Below are positions 18,281-27,002 of a stretch of DNA of 51,996 bases, piece by piece. The notes beneath the pieces were generated by a model that was given only the letters and a program-made list of their open reading frames with translations, ran no database searches and had not been told where the DNA came from. This DNA is from Helicobacteraceae bacterium (lineage in GTDB: Bacteria; Campylobacterota; Campylobacteria; Campylobacterales; Helicobacteraceae), in NCBI GenBank assembly GCA_900770765.1, contig CAAGLK010000080.1:1-51996 (forward strand), in the 5' to 3' direction. The position numbers and the translations under genes were made by a program. Within the stretch, counting starts at the first letter, position 1. Every line of letters begins with the position of its first letter.

Positions 18281-19419
18281 AAAATTTATTTCCTTTTTTA
18301 TTTTTAGGTGTTTTTTTAATCTTTCATTTAAGTATTTATTTTTTGTTTATTAAACAAATTATTAAGGTTAGGATTCCGCGTGTTGTTTTAAAATATTTTT
18401 TAGTTTTTAATTTTTTTGGCGTTGTGCTTTATTTTTTTGGGCGTTATTTTGTAAGTTTTCCACAAAGTTTATATTTTTTAGTCTCTTTGTCAATTGGCGT
18501 GGGATTCGTGCTTTTTGTGGTAACTTTAGTTTATCAATTTCTATCTTTAGGGCTGCGAATTTGTGCTTTTTTATCTCCTAGATTTTTAAAGGAGCGGAGG
18601 GCGTTTTTTCAAAAAACAATTAATATTTGCAGTGGAATCTTTGCTTTAGGATATTTAGGCGCTGGTGTTGTAGAAGGGGCGATGGAGCCGAAGGTGGAGA
18701 GGGTTAGGATTCCACTTAAAAACTTAAATGGTAAGTTTAAAGCGGTGCAAATTAGCGATTTACATATTGGCGGATTAATAGAAGAGAGTGTTGTAAGAAG
18801 CATTGTAGCAGAGGTTAATGCGCTAAGCCCTGATTTTATCGTGCTAACAGGCGATATTATTGATACAGAGATTTCAAAAATTTCAAAAGCTATGGCGGAG
18901 CTAGGTAATCTTAAAGCGCCGCTTGGAGTGTATTTTGTAACCGGAAATCATGAGTATTTTCATGGCGTAGGAGTGCTTTTAGAAGCGTTAAAAAAGCAGG
19001 GTGTGATTGTGCTTGAAAACTCTTGTGTGCAGATAAAAAAAGATTCTGCTTTACTAAATTTAGCTGGAGTTTATGATTTATTTGGGAGACGCATTGGGGC
19101 TTTAGAGCCAGATTTGCAAAAAGCATTGCAAAATAGGGTGGAAAATGCGCCTACTATTTTATTAGCACATCAGCCACGATTTGCACTAGAAGTAGAAAAA
19201 AGCGATAAGGTGGATTTGATTTTAAGCGGTCATACGCATGGTGGGCAGATATTTCCTTTTAGATTCTTAGTAAAATTGCAACAGCCTTATCTTAAGGGAT
19301 TATATAAGCATAATGAAGAGACGCAAATTTATGTAAATCGTGGCACAGGATTCTGGGGGCCGCCTGTTAGGATTCTATCTCGCTCCGAAATTACGCTTTT
19401 TGAATTTGTGGATTTATAG
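18277..19419 (+). CDS. Membrane metallophosphoesterase (YkuE-like)
   Basis: The 380-residue protein has several membrane segments in its first 115 residues, then a calcineurin-like phosphoesterase domain. All metal-binding blocks are visible: SDLHIGG, LTGDIID, VTGNHEYFHG, LLAHQPR and LSGHTHGGQIFPF. The likely role is hydrolysis of a phosphoester in or near the membrane, perhaps a lipid headgroup; the substrate cannot be read from the sequence. The GTG start overlaps the stop of the PilJ-like gene, suggesting an operon of two. Confidence 0.88.
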   Translation: MKNLFPFLFLGVFLIFHLSIYFLFIKQIIKVRIPRVVLKYFLVFNFFGVVLYFFGRYFVSFPQSLYFLVSLSIGVGFVLFVVTLVYQFLSLGLRICAFLSPRFLKERRAFFQKTINICSGIFALGYLGAGVVEGAMEPKVERVRIPLKNLNGKFKAVQISDLHIGGLIEESVVRSIVAEVNALSPDFIVLTGDIIDTEISKISKAMAELGNLKAPLGVYFVTGNHEYFHGVGVLLEALKKQGVIVLENSCVQIKKDSALLNLAGVYDLFGRRIGALEPDLQKALQNRVENAPTILLAHQPRFALEVEKSDKVDLILSGHTHGGQIFPFRFLVKLQQPYLKGLYKHNEETQIYVNRGTGFWGPPVRILSRSEITLFEFVDL

Positions 19420-19440
19420 GAAGTTTTAAATAAAAAAAAG

Positions 19441-19446
19441 TATAAT
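19441..19446 (+). promoter_or_regulatory. -10 element for the TPR gene
   Basis: A perfect TATAAT lies 27 bases before the TTG start of the TPR gene, in an A-rich spacer. No clear -35 is seen. Confidence 0.6.
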
Positions 19447-19472
19447 CTAAAAAGTTTTGTAAGGGTGAAAAG

Positions 19473-21842
19473 TTGCGTTGTTTTAAAATAATCCTATTTT
19501 TTATAATGTTTTTAGCTAAATCTTATGCGTTGGAATTTTATGTCCATAGTGGTAGGGAAAATAATAATGATTTTGCCATTTTAAATATTAGCGATGAGTC
19601 GCCGTTTTTATGCAAGGAATATTACAATAGGGATTCTTTTGTTTCGCAAGTAGTTTGTAGCTTTTCTGCTCCTCTTTTATCACGCTTTGAGCATAGTGAG
19701 ACGCTGTTTTTTTCTATCACTACAGAGAGTAGAGATGAGCTAGGATTTAATTTAAAAATAACTCCAAAAGATAATAAAAAAATAAAGCTTTTTAATACAG
19801 AGTTTAGCTTAACAAGCGGTAAAGAGATTCCACTTGAGAGGAATAATGAGTCTAGGAAATGGCAGATTTTAGGCTTTGTAGATGGAATCCCTTTTATAAA
19901 CGATAAGCCAAGTAATGGGATTAACTTCCCACTAAATTTTGATTTAAAACCGCAAATTGGAGTGCTAGATGCTCAAATGCGTCCTATGGGTAATGAAGTG
20001 GGGCGTGATAAAGACCATTTTTTAAGTGTGCAGTCTTTTATGAGTCGTGGCTCTTATGAAGAAGCGCTTAATGCTATTGATGAAATGCTAGCAATTTATC
20101 CAAACACTATTTTTAAGCGAGATGTGTTGTTTTTAAGACTAGAAGCGCTTGATGGCTTAAATGCGATTGAAAATTATGAGGATATTATATCACTTGGCAA
20201 GGCGTGGATTGAAGCGTATCCTACTGATATTCATATTTCACAAGCATTGTATATTATGGCTAAAAATTATGCAAATATGAAGTTTTTTGATGAAGCAAAA
20301 TATTATTATGAGCGATTATTTAATGAACATAAAGGCGATAAATATGAGCTTCTAGCTAGACTTAATTATGGGGAGAATCTATATAGTAGAGGTGATAGAC
20401 GCATTGTGCTAGAAATGTATAATTCTGTTTTAAATGAAACTAATGATTTAGAAGTGGCTTCTTTAGCTTCCGTGCTTTTAGCAGATTATTATAGGAAGGC
20501 TGAGAATAAAAAAGACGCACAAAAATATTTAAATGATGTTTTAGTGGCGAATCCTAACTTTTTTTTACAAGATATACCAAAATATTTTAAACTTATGCAA
20601 GAGTGGGCGGAGGTTGGAATCTATGAGATTCCAGCTAAGGTTGCCGAAGTTATGTTTAAAAGCCTAGAAGATAGAGCTCAGCCTATGTATATGCCTATTT
20701 TAAGGGATATGGCGGTGTGGTTTGATAAAGCTAAAGATATACAAAAAGCGCATTTTTATTATGATTTATTAATAAAATTAGAAGATAGCGAAGCAGAGAG
20801 GAATAAATTTAAGGATTTAGATAATAAATTATTATTAAATGCAGATGAAAATGACGCTACTAAGCGATTAGAGCATTATGATTATATTTTAGAAAATTAT
20901 AAAGGACAAGAAGAAGAAAAAATAGCCTTAGAGAAAAAAGCACAAACTTTATATGATTTAAAAGACTTTAACGCAGTATTTGCTATGCGGCAAGAAATTA
21001 GCGAAAAACTAGGTGAAAATAATGAGATTTTATTAAATGCTGTTAGTGAATTAGTTAGAGAGGGGCTAAAGGGGCAAGACTGCAAAGCTGCAGCTTATTA
21101 TGGCAGTCTTTATGAGATTCCATTAGGAGAGTTAGAATCCTTTGCCTTGTTTAATTGTTTATATGAAAATAAGCAATATGCACCAGCACTAAATATCGCT
21201 AAAAAACAAGTAGAAATCGCAAAAGATACAAAAGATAAGGAAAAATGGCTATATCATCTAGCGTGGGTTGAGTTTATGCAAAATAATTATCCAAAGGCAG
21301 CCTTAGCCGCACGCGATGCGTTAATGCTTTTAAGTGATGAAAAATATAATGATAGCGCTTGGGTTTTATTTATGGCGCTACATAAGCAAGGGAATAATAA
21401 AGAAGCCTTTAAGATTCTACCTACTTTAGAAGAAAAGCTAAAAGATGATAATAAAATGATAGAAGTGTATTACGCCACTTTACAAGATGCACTAGAACGC
21501 AGAGATGATACGGCGATTAAAGTATATGCAAAAAAACTAATGGATTTACAAGAATTACATAAAAGATATGAATACTCGCCTTTTGTGGAGTTGGGATTAG
21601 CGCAAACTCTAAGTAGAGAAAGCGACTTTAATGCAGCACTGCAGTTGCTAATGCAGGCGGAATCTAGGGCAAATACGCAAGAGGAAAAAATACAAATATA
21701 TTATCTACAAGGCTATTTATATACAAAGCTAAATGACACGACAAAGGCGGTGGAATCCTATGAAAAATGCGAAAGCATAGAAGCGCAATCATCGTGGAAA
21801 AATCTATGTATAGATGCGAAAAACTTATTAAAAAAGGATTAA
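19473..21842 (+). CDS. Secreted tetratricopeptide-repeat protein
   Basis: The 789-residue protein has an N-terminal signal peptide (MRCFKIILFFIMFLAKSYA), so it is periplasmic or outer-membrane associated. A beta-rich N-terminal part (to about residue 180) is followed by many TPR-like helical repeats, for example SRGSYEEALNAIDEMLAIYP, FFDEAKYYYERLF and LNDTTKAVESYEKCE. It is probably a scaffold for protein contacts. The start is TTG 19473, preceded by AAGGGTG. It lies just before xseB, an arrangement I associate with Helicobacter. No enzymatic motif is present. Confidence 0.8.
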   Translation: MRCFKIILFFIMFLAKSYALEFYVHSGRENNNDFAILNISDESPFLCKEYYNRDSFVSQVVCSFSAPLLSRFEHSETLFFSITTESRDELGFNLKITPKDNKKIKLFNTEFSLTSGKEIPLERNNESRKWQILGFVDGIPFINDKPSNGINFPLNFDLKPQIGVLDAQMRPMGNEVGRDKDHFLSVQSFMSRGSYEEALNAIDEMLAIYPNTIFKRDVLFLRLEALDGLNAIENYEDIISLGKAWIEAYPTDIHISQALYIMAKNYANMKFFDEAKYYYERLFNEHKGDKYELLARLNYGENLYSRGDRRIVLEMYNSVLNETNDLEVASLASVLLADYYRKAENKKDAQKYLNDVLVANPNFFLQDIPKYFKLMQEWAEVGIYEIPAKVAEVMFKSLEDRAQPMYMPILRDMAVWFDKAKDIQKAHFYYDLLIKLEDSEAERNKFKDLDNKLLLNADENDATKRLEHYDYILENYKGQEEEKIALEKKAQTLYDLKDFNAVFAMRQEISEKLGENNEILLNAVSELVREGLKGQDCKAAAYYGSLYEIPLGELESFALFNCLYENKQYAPALNIAKKQVEIAKDTKDKEKWLYHLAWVEFMQNNYPKAALAARDALMLLSDEKYNDSAWVLFMALHKQGNNKEAFKILPTLEEKLKDDNKMIEVYYATLQDALERRDDTAIKVYAKKLMDLQELHKRYEYSPFVELGLAQTLSRESDFNAALQLLMQAESRANTQEEKIQIYYLQGYLYTKLNDTTKAVESYEKCESIEAQSSWKNLCIDAKNLLKKD

Positions 21843-21843
21843 A

Positions 21844-22047
21844 ATGCAAGAGTTAAATTTTGAGGAATATTTAGAAAAAATTACAAAAAGCATTGAAAAA
21901 CTAAATGATGAAAATATATCATTAAATGATAGTTTAAGATTCTACAAAGAAGGGATGGAGAATTTACAAAAAGCGCAGAAAATGCTAGAAAATGCGCAAA
22001 TTACTTGCAATGAGCTAAAAGCGCAATATGAAAAGGAAGCGGAATGA
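21844..22047 (+). CDS. xseB: Exodeoxyribonuclease VII small subunit
   Basis: The 67-residue protein matches the small subunit of exonuclease VII, which binds XseA to degrade single-stranded DNA. The family pattern is clear: NFEEYLEKITKSIEKL, then SLNDSLRFYKEGMENLQKA. Length and helical character are typical. The large subunit is not in this window. The stop overlaps the start of the next gene (ATGA). Confidence 0.92.
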   Translation: MQELNFEEYLEKITKSIEKLNDENISLNDSLRFYKEGMENLQKAQKMLENAQITCNELKAQYEKEAE

Positions 22048-22829
22048 AAATAGCGGCATTACAATTAGGCAGTAAAAAAAGTAATTTACAAATTGAATCT
22101 TGCCTTAAAATGGCGGTGGATTCTAAGGTTAAGATTCTGCTTTTAGGTGAATATTTGCTAAATCCATTTTTTAAAAACTTGGAATCTAGCGCTTTAAAAA
22201 AGACGCAAATTTTTAAAAAAATAAAAGAAGAAAACGAGCATTTATTTACGCTATCTTTAAAATATAATCTTACTATCGTAGCTCCTATTTTAGAAATCAA
22301 TAACGATAAAATTTATAAAACTATTATGGTGTTAAATAAGGGTAAATCTCTAAGCTATAGGGCGCAAAAGCTAATGCCTTATGAGCATTGGAATGAAGTA
22401 AAGTTTTTTGCAAATACTTCGCCAAAAGTGCTAAAGTCGCCGCTAATTTTTAATGCTGGGGGGTTTAAGTTCGCCACTCTTTTTGGCTATGAATTGCATT
22501 TTGATGAATTCTGGCTTAAGATGAAAAATGAGGGCATTGATTGTGTGCTATTACCTACGGCTTCTACTTTTGATTCTTCTTTGCGATGGAGAAGTATTAT
22601 TAAAATGAGAGCATTTTTAAATAGCTGCTATATTTTAAGGGCAAATAGAATAGGGCAGTATGAAGATAGTGTTACAAAAACACTATGGAATTTTTATGGA
22701 GATTCTTTATTTGTCGCACCAAATGGCGAGATTATGGACTGCTTAGGCGATAGAGAGGAGCTTTTAATAGCACAGCTTAATAAGAAATATTTAAAAGAGA
22801 TAAAAGACTGCTGGCAATTTAGGAAGTAA
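22044..22829 (+). CDS. Carbon-nitrogen hydrolase-fold protein lacking the catalytic cysteine
   Basis: The 261-residue protein has the nitrilase-superfamily layout. The catalytic Glu is visible as Glu36 (LLLGEYL) and the Lys as Lys109 (YRAQKLMPYEHW). At the position of the nucleophilic Cys (normally CYE or CWE before a Pro-Thr-Ala strand) the sequence reads LFGYELHFDEF, with Gly148. The following VLLPTAST block fits the fold. It is therefore probably a pseudoenzyme, or an enzyme with altered chemistry. It is coupled to xseB. The assignment to the fold is firm; the function is unknown. Confidence 0.78.
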   Translation: MKIAALQLGSKKSNLQIESCLKMAVDSKVKILLLGEYLLNPFFKNLESSALKKTQIFKKIKEENEHLFTLSLKYNLTIVAPILEINNDKIYKTIMVLNKGKSLSYRAQKLMPYEHWNEVKFFANTSPKVLKSPLIFNAGGFKFATLFGYELHFDEFWLKMKNEGIDCVLLPTASTFDSSLRWRSIIKMRAFLNSCYILRANRIGQYEDSVTKTLWNFYGDSLFVAPNGEIMDCLGDREELLIAQLNKKYLKEIKDCWQFRK

Positions 22830-22934
22830 AGAGTTAAAAAAGCTTTTAAACAATAAAGTTAAATTTGTATTATAAACTTTAGTAACCTATAACGCCTTTT
22901 TTTAGGCTTTTTACTTCAATACAAGGGATAAGCG

Positions 22935-25025
22935 TTGAATAAAGATTTTATACATTATAAAGAGCATTTTTCGCAAATAGCAAGGGACTTTAAGCCATTT
23001 TTAAAAGAGCATTTAGAGTTAAAAGAAACAAGGCTATTTAATAAAGCAATGTTAAAAAATGAACAATATTATAAATGGCAGTTTTTATACGCTCTTACAA
23101 ATTCTGGACTTTTTGCAAAAGATTATATAGGCACAGAAATACACTTGCCAAAGGGAAATAAAGATTCCGCTAATATAAAAATAGACGCGGTAATTTTTGA
23201 CTCTAAAGAGTGGTTTTTGCATTATGAAAATTATCATAAATTTAAAGATTTATCCGCTTTAGCGTGGCTAAGGGAGCATATAATATGCGTTATAGAGTTT
23301 AAAAAAGAAAATGCAAAAAATATTGAAGAGGTTTATGATAAACAGCTAAAGGCTTATATGAAAGAGAGTGAAAGGGACTTTTGCTTAGGGATTTTATATG
23401 ACACTGGGCGGCTATTTTTGTTTAAAAGGCAAGGCACTAAGTTTTTACGATTTTCACAAGAATTTAACGCAAAAGGCGATGATTCAAAAAAGGCGGATTT
23501 AAACCTAAATTTACCAGACCCTTATTTAAATATCCCAAGTTTTGACGCCTTAATAAATCTAAAAAACGCAAAGAAAATTAAGCGAGATAAAAGAAGCGTA
23601 AATGATTTAAGCCTAATTTCTGGGCTTTATTCTACTAGCTTAAATAACGCTATGTTTAGCATTCTTCACACGCTAGATTCTGTAAGCCTAGTAAATCAAA
23701 AGGGATATTCAATATTAATTCAAATCCTAGCCTTAAAAATCTATGATGAAAAGCATAATAGCCCACTTCGCTTTTATGTGCTAGACTATGAGCAAAGCTA
23801 CAAAAAGCTAAGCGATGCTAGCTTGCAAGAATTTTTAAAGCGGATTCAATCAATCTATGAGGAAGCAAAGGGCGTTTATAAAGAGATTTTTAAATTTAAA
23901 GAAATAGATTATAAGGATGAAAATTTAATAAAAGTGTTAATTTGCATTGTAAAGGAATTTCAAGATTATTCTTTTGTCAATTCGCATAAAAGCGACCTTT
24001 ACCAGCTTATTTTTCACCGCTTTGCTAGCGAGTTTGCTAAAGGTGAAAAAGCACAATTTCTAACTCCGCTTCCACTTATTGATTTTTTAGTGCAAATCGT
24101 AAATCCACGCAATAAAGAAAGTGTAATAGACCCAACGGTTGGAATCGCAGACTTTCTATCAGTAGCTTATGTTAATTCTAAATCTAAACTAGAGGATAAA
24201 AATATTTTCGGTATGGATGTGGATAATCAAATGATTTCACTAGCTACGCTAAATATGCTATTAAATGGCGATGGCAACGCGACTTTAAAGCACAGGGCAG
24301 CTTTAGGCTCAATTTTACATAAATTTTCAAGCGATGGCGGCACTTTAGAGCTTGACTTTAATACAAATAAAGGCGGCAGCTGGGAAGAAAGGGCAGATGA
24401 TAAGCAGCTAAAGCTATTTGATGTCGTGCTTACAAACCCGCCCTTTGGCGAGAAACGCTCCTTTGAGCCTAAAACGCAAGAGCAAAAGGAAGTTATACAA
24501 TGCTATCAAACTTGGGAGTTTTATAAAAAGCAAATAGACTTAGGTGTAGTGTTTTTAGAAAACGCTTATAGGATTCTAAAGACAAATGGCAGATTTGGAA
24601 TCGTGCTTAGTAACTCAATAGCAAGCATTGAGACACATAAAAAAACTAGAGAGTGGCTTATGGATAAAATGCGAATTGTCGCTATATTTGACCTCCCGGC
24701 AAATACCTTTGCAGAAACAGGCGTAAATGTATCTATGATAGTAGCCTACAAGCCAGAAGAGCGTGAGCTAGAGCGGCTTAAAAGAGATGGCTATAATATC
24801 TTTATAAAAAGCATAGAAAATATAGGCTATGAGATAAAGACGATAAATCGCATAAAGCATTTTGTGAATATTTATAAAATAAATAATGAAACCTTCGAGC
24901 TAGAAGTAGATGCAAATGGTCGCCCTAAGATTAAAGAGGAATTCACGCAAACAATAGCCGAGTTTAGAAGCTGGTGTAATGGGCAAGAAGAGACGCTTAG
25001 AGATTTATTTATAAAGGAAAAATAA
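22935..25025 (+). CDS. Restriction-modification subunit: PD-(D/E)XK nuclease fused to N6-adenine methyltransferase
   Basis: The 696-residue protein starts with a nuclease-like region (IKIDAVIFD with Asp84, then VIEFKKE with Glu121 and Lys123). A helical linker follows, then a type I-like methyltransferase domain. That domain carries the AdoMet motif DPTVGIADFL near residue 399 and the catalytic NPPF at residue 501. This order plus a separate specificity gene downstream resembles BcgI-type (type IIB) systems. The TTG start follows AAGGGATAAGCG. AdoMet motif I is unusual (GIAD where GTGG or GSGG is common). The pairing with the next gene is supported by the TAATG overlap. Confidence 0.82.
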   Translation: MNKDFIHYKEHFSQIARDFKPFLKEHLELKETRLFNKAMLKNEQYYKWQFLYALTNSGLFAKDYIGTEIHLPKGNKDSANIKIDAVIFDSKEWFLHYENYHKFKDLSALAWLREHIICVIEFKKENAKNIEEVYDKQLKAYMKESERDFCLGILYDTGRLFLFKRQGTKFLRFSQEFNAKGDDSKKADLNLNLPDPYLNIPSFDALINLKNAKKIKRDKRSVNDLSLISGLYSTSLNNAMFSILHTLDSVSLVNQKGYSILIQILALKIYDEKHNSPLRFYVLDYEQSYKKLSDASLQEFLKRIQSIYEEAKGVYKEIFKFKEIDYKDENLIKVLICIVKEFQDYSFVNSHKSDLYQLIFHRFASEFAKGEKAQFLTPLPLIDFLVQIVNPRNKESVIDPTVGIADFLSVAYVNSKSKLEDKNIFGMDVDNQMISLATLNMLLNGDGNATLKHRAALGSILHKFSSDGGTLELDFNTNKGGSWEERADDKQLKLFDVVLTNPPFGEKRSFEPKTQEQKEVIQCYQTWEFYKKQIDLGVVFLENAYRILKTNGRFGIVLSNSIASIETHKKTREWLMDKMRIVAIFDLPANTFAETGVNVSMIVAYKPEERELERLKRDGYNIFIKSIENIGYEIKTINRIKHFVNIYKINNETFELEVDANGRPKIKEEFTQTIAEFRSWCNGQEETLRDLFIKEK

Positions 25026-25348
25026 TGAGTTATATTGATATCCCGCAAGAAATAACTTATAAAGAAATGCTAGAAAATGGCTGTGGATTCTCAAGTAATG
25101 CCTATAAAAGACTACTTATAAAAAATAAAAATTGCAAAGATTTAAGAGAGTTATTAGATAGGGCTTTAATGCGAAGCGATTTAGGGTGCGAAGTCGGCTC
25201 ATTTTCTTATATACAAGATTCACCTTTTAAATTTATGCGTTCTAAAGCCTTACAAGAACACAGCCTTTTACCGCAAATTACAAGCGAAAGCACTCTTAGC
25301 ATAATGCCGCAAAATTTTATTAATATGGATTTAAAAAAGGCGATGTAA
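25025..25348 (+). CDS. Specificity (S) subunit, N-terminal part before frame break
   Basis: This 107-codon frame begins at the TAATG overlap with the methylase gene. It ends at TAA (25346-25348) shortly after the sequence A-AAA-AAG (25333-25339). A shift of one base back at that heptamer joins it to the next frame. The product would then read ...MDLKKGDVIISKDSNIGE, the typical end-of-recognition-domain sequence of HsdS-like proteins. The same product would result from one extra A. On its own this fragment is too short to bind DNA as a specificity subunit. No independent function is suggested. Confidence 0.7.
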   Translation: MSYIDIPQEITYKEMLENGCGFSSNAYKRLLIKNKNCKDLRELLDRALMRSDLGCEVGSFSYIQDSPFKFMRSKALQEHSLLPQITSESTLSIMPQNFINMDLKKAM

Positions 25349-26523
25349 TTATCTCAAAAGATAGCAACATAGGCGAAGTGGCAATTTTAGAAAAAGATTA
25401 TCCAAACACTATGTTATCAAGTGCTATGTATAAACTGCCCTTAAGCAAAAATAAATTTTATATTCTAAGCTTTATGAAGCATAGACTTTTTAAAGAGCAG
25501 CTTGACTTCATCGTGCCAAAGGGCGCTACAATCCGCCACGCAAAACAGCTTTTCTTAAACTGCAAAATTCCTTTTCCAAACCATAATAAAGAAAAAACGA
25601 TTTTTTTTATAGAATCCCTAACAAAATCTATTATTAAAAAAGAAGCACTAATAAAGCAAGGGCATAATGAGATTCTTACACTTATAGAAACCGAGCTTAA
25701 AAATAATCAAAAAGATAAAAAATTTATTTATAACTACCCAACTTTTAAAGAATTACAAGAAAAAAATAGGCTTGACGCTGGGCTATATTCTAAAGAATTT
25801 AAAGAGTGGAACTTTATTGTTAAAAACTATAAATATGGAAGTAAAAATTTGATTGATAGAGGTTTTACTTATGCTCGTGGAACTTCGCTTGAGAAAAATT
25901 TCATAGGCAATCGTTTAGATAGCGATATTTTTAAAAAAGGATATTATGAACTTTTAATACCTACAAATATTACTCAATTTGGAACTATTTCAAAAACTAC
26001 ATTTATAGGAACAAAAGCACAATTAAAAACAATCAAAAAAGGAGATATTATTTTTGGCAGTGAAGCTACTTTTGTGAGTTGTGTAATTATAGATGATAGT
26101 CATAATATAGCGACTAATTATCATGGAGTTAGACTTATAAATACAAATAATGATTTTATAGAAAGTATTTTTATTCGTTGTTTTTTAGAATTTTGGCGCG
26201 TTAAAAGAATATTTAACTTTATTAGTGTGGGAGGGCAAGGCGGACATTGTGCACCTAGCTATTTTCGTTTAATTGAAACTCCATTATTCCCCCTAAATCT
26301 ACAAGAAAAAATCGCAAAGCTATATCATAATAAAGAAGCAAAGTTAGAAAAATTAACTTTAGATAATTTTAATAATAAAGATTCCGCCTTTTGCCTTAAC
26401 GCTGGAATCTATGAGCTAGATAAAAGCATAAAGCATTTTAAACGCATATTAAATATAGCGCTAGATAAAATTATAGAAGATGCTCCACTAGATATAGACA
26501 CTCTTTTAAACTTAGAATCCTAA
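25324..26523 (+). CDS. Specificity (S) subunit, main part
   Basis: The frame is open from 25324 to TAA 26521-26523, with no good ribosome site of its own. Joined to the preceding frame by a -1 shift at 25339, the composite protein would be about 499 residues. It has two target-recognition-like halves with conserved helical spacers (KIPFPN...SLTKSIIKKEALIKQGHNEIL; later FPLNLQEKIAKLYHNKEAKLEKL), as in HsdS or BcgI-B subunits. If no shift occurs, an internal start (for example GTG 25378) would give a protein lacking the first recognition half. That might alter or abolish the site specificity of the upstream nuclease-methylase. Confidence 0.75.
   Translation, partial: YGFKKGDVIISKDSNIGEVAILEKDYPNTMLSSAMYKLPLSKNKFYILSFMKHRLFKEQLDFIVPKGATIRHAKQLFLNCKIPFPNHNKEKTIFFIESLTKSIIKKEALIKQGHNEILTLIETELKNNQKDKKFIYNYPTFKELQEKNRLDAGLYSKEFKEWNFIVKNYKYGSKNLIDRGFTYARGTSLEKNFIGNRLDSDIFKKGYYELLIPTNITQFGTISKTTFIGTKAQLKTIKKGDIIFGSEATFVSCVIIDDSHNIATNYHGVRLINTNNDFIESIFIRCFLEFWRVKRIFNFISVGGQGGHCAPSYFRLIETPLFPLNLQEKIAKLYHNKEAKLEKLTLDNFNNKDSAFCLNAGIYELDKSIKHFKRILNIALDKIIEDAPLDIDTLLNLES
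25333..25362 (+). promoter_or_regulatory. Candidate frameshift site in the specificity gene
   Basis: A AAA AAG in the zero frame is the same slippery heptamer used in Escherichia coli dnaX. Ten bases further on, TATCT-CAAA-AGATA (25349-25362) could form a weak hairpin. No Shine-Dalgarno-like stimulator is seen upstream. A run of six A is also prone to replication or transcription slippage. Confidence 0.5.
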
Positions 26524-26547
26524 AAGCACTTTTATTTAAGGATTCTA
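26513..26547. terminator. Terminator hairpin after the specificity gene
   Basis: TAGAATCC...GGATTCTA form an 8-bp outer stem. TAAAAG-CA-CTTTTA can form an inner hairpin. The stop codon lies inside the structure. It is followed by a moderately T-rich stretch. Confidence 0.55.
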
Positions 26548-26603
26548 GCTTTTATAAAATCTTGCAAGGCATAAAATGTGGAATCGCAAAAAAGCGCTTT
26601 TAG

Positions 26604-26814
26604 CGTCATTGCGAGACTTGATAAAATCAAGTCGTGGCAATCTATGCTTAATAAGCTATAAACTTTATATTGCCACGAATCCTTACGGATTCTCGCAATG
26701 ACGCAGTGGATTATTTTTGTCATTGCGAGGGAGCAGGCGACCGAAGCAATCTATGCTTAATAAGCTATAAACTTTAGATTGCCACAACTTAACTTCGTTA
26801 AGCCTCGCAATGAC
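26604..26814. repeat. Two tandem CATTGCGAG/CTCGCAATG palindromic repeats
   Basis: Copy 1 (26604-26705) runs from CGTCATTGCGAG to CTCGCAATGAC. It contains internal palindromes (GATTTTATC-type loops, CGTGGCAAT, ATTGCCACG). Copy 2 (26719-26814) has the same ends and the same middle (CTATGCTTAATAAGCTATAAACTTTA), with different hairpin fillings. Neighbouring words GTGGAATCGCAAAA flank both. The stretch 26548-27002 carries no gene. Confidence 0.85.
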
Positions 26815-26890
26815 AAAATAGATAGCATAATTGCGGAATCCTATAAGGCAATCGCAAAATGTGGAATCGCAAAACACCCCTTATACTTTA

Positions 26891-26946
26891 GCAGCCCATT
26901 GGGCTATCTCCTTTTGTCATGCTGAGCGTAAGCGAAGTATCTATGA
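26891..26946. repeat. Second repeat family (GTCATGCTGAGCG...GAAGTATCT)
   Basis: AGCCCA-T-TGGGCT (26892-26904) is a small palindrome. It is followed by TTTTGTCATGCTGAGCGTAAGCGAAGTATCT. A related sequence (TGTCATATTGAGCGAAGCGAAATATCT) occurs at 43118-43144. It is a dispersed, non-coding element. Confidence 0.6.
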
Positions 26947-27002
26947 AAGCACTAAAAATACAAAAAACACTAAATACCCATAAAGCAATTTATTTTTAAA
27001 CT

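Noticed and set aside
22885..22918. Intrinsic terminator before the BcgI-like pair (CGCCTTTTTTTAGGC)
   Set aside because: The stem is only four base pairs and its loop is the T-run itself, so I could not support it.
26604..26814. CRISPR array
   Set aside because: The repeats are two long palindromic copies with shared cores. There are no short direct repeats with regular unique spacers, and no cas genes are near.
26532..26877. Two minus-strand frames between the specificity gene and nadB
   Set aside because: Their residues come from the CATTGCGAG repeats. They lack starts with ribosome sites and have no neighbours in an operon.
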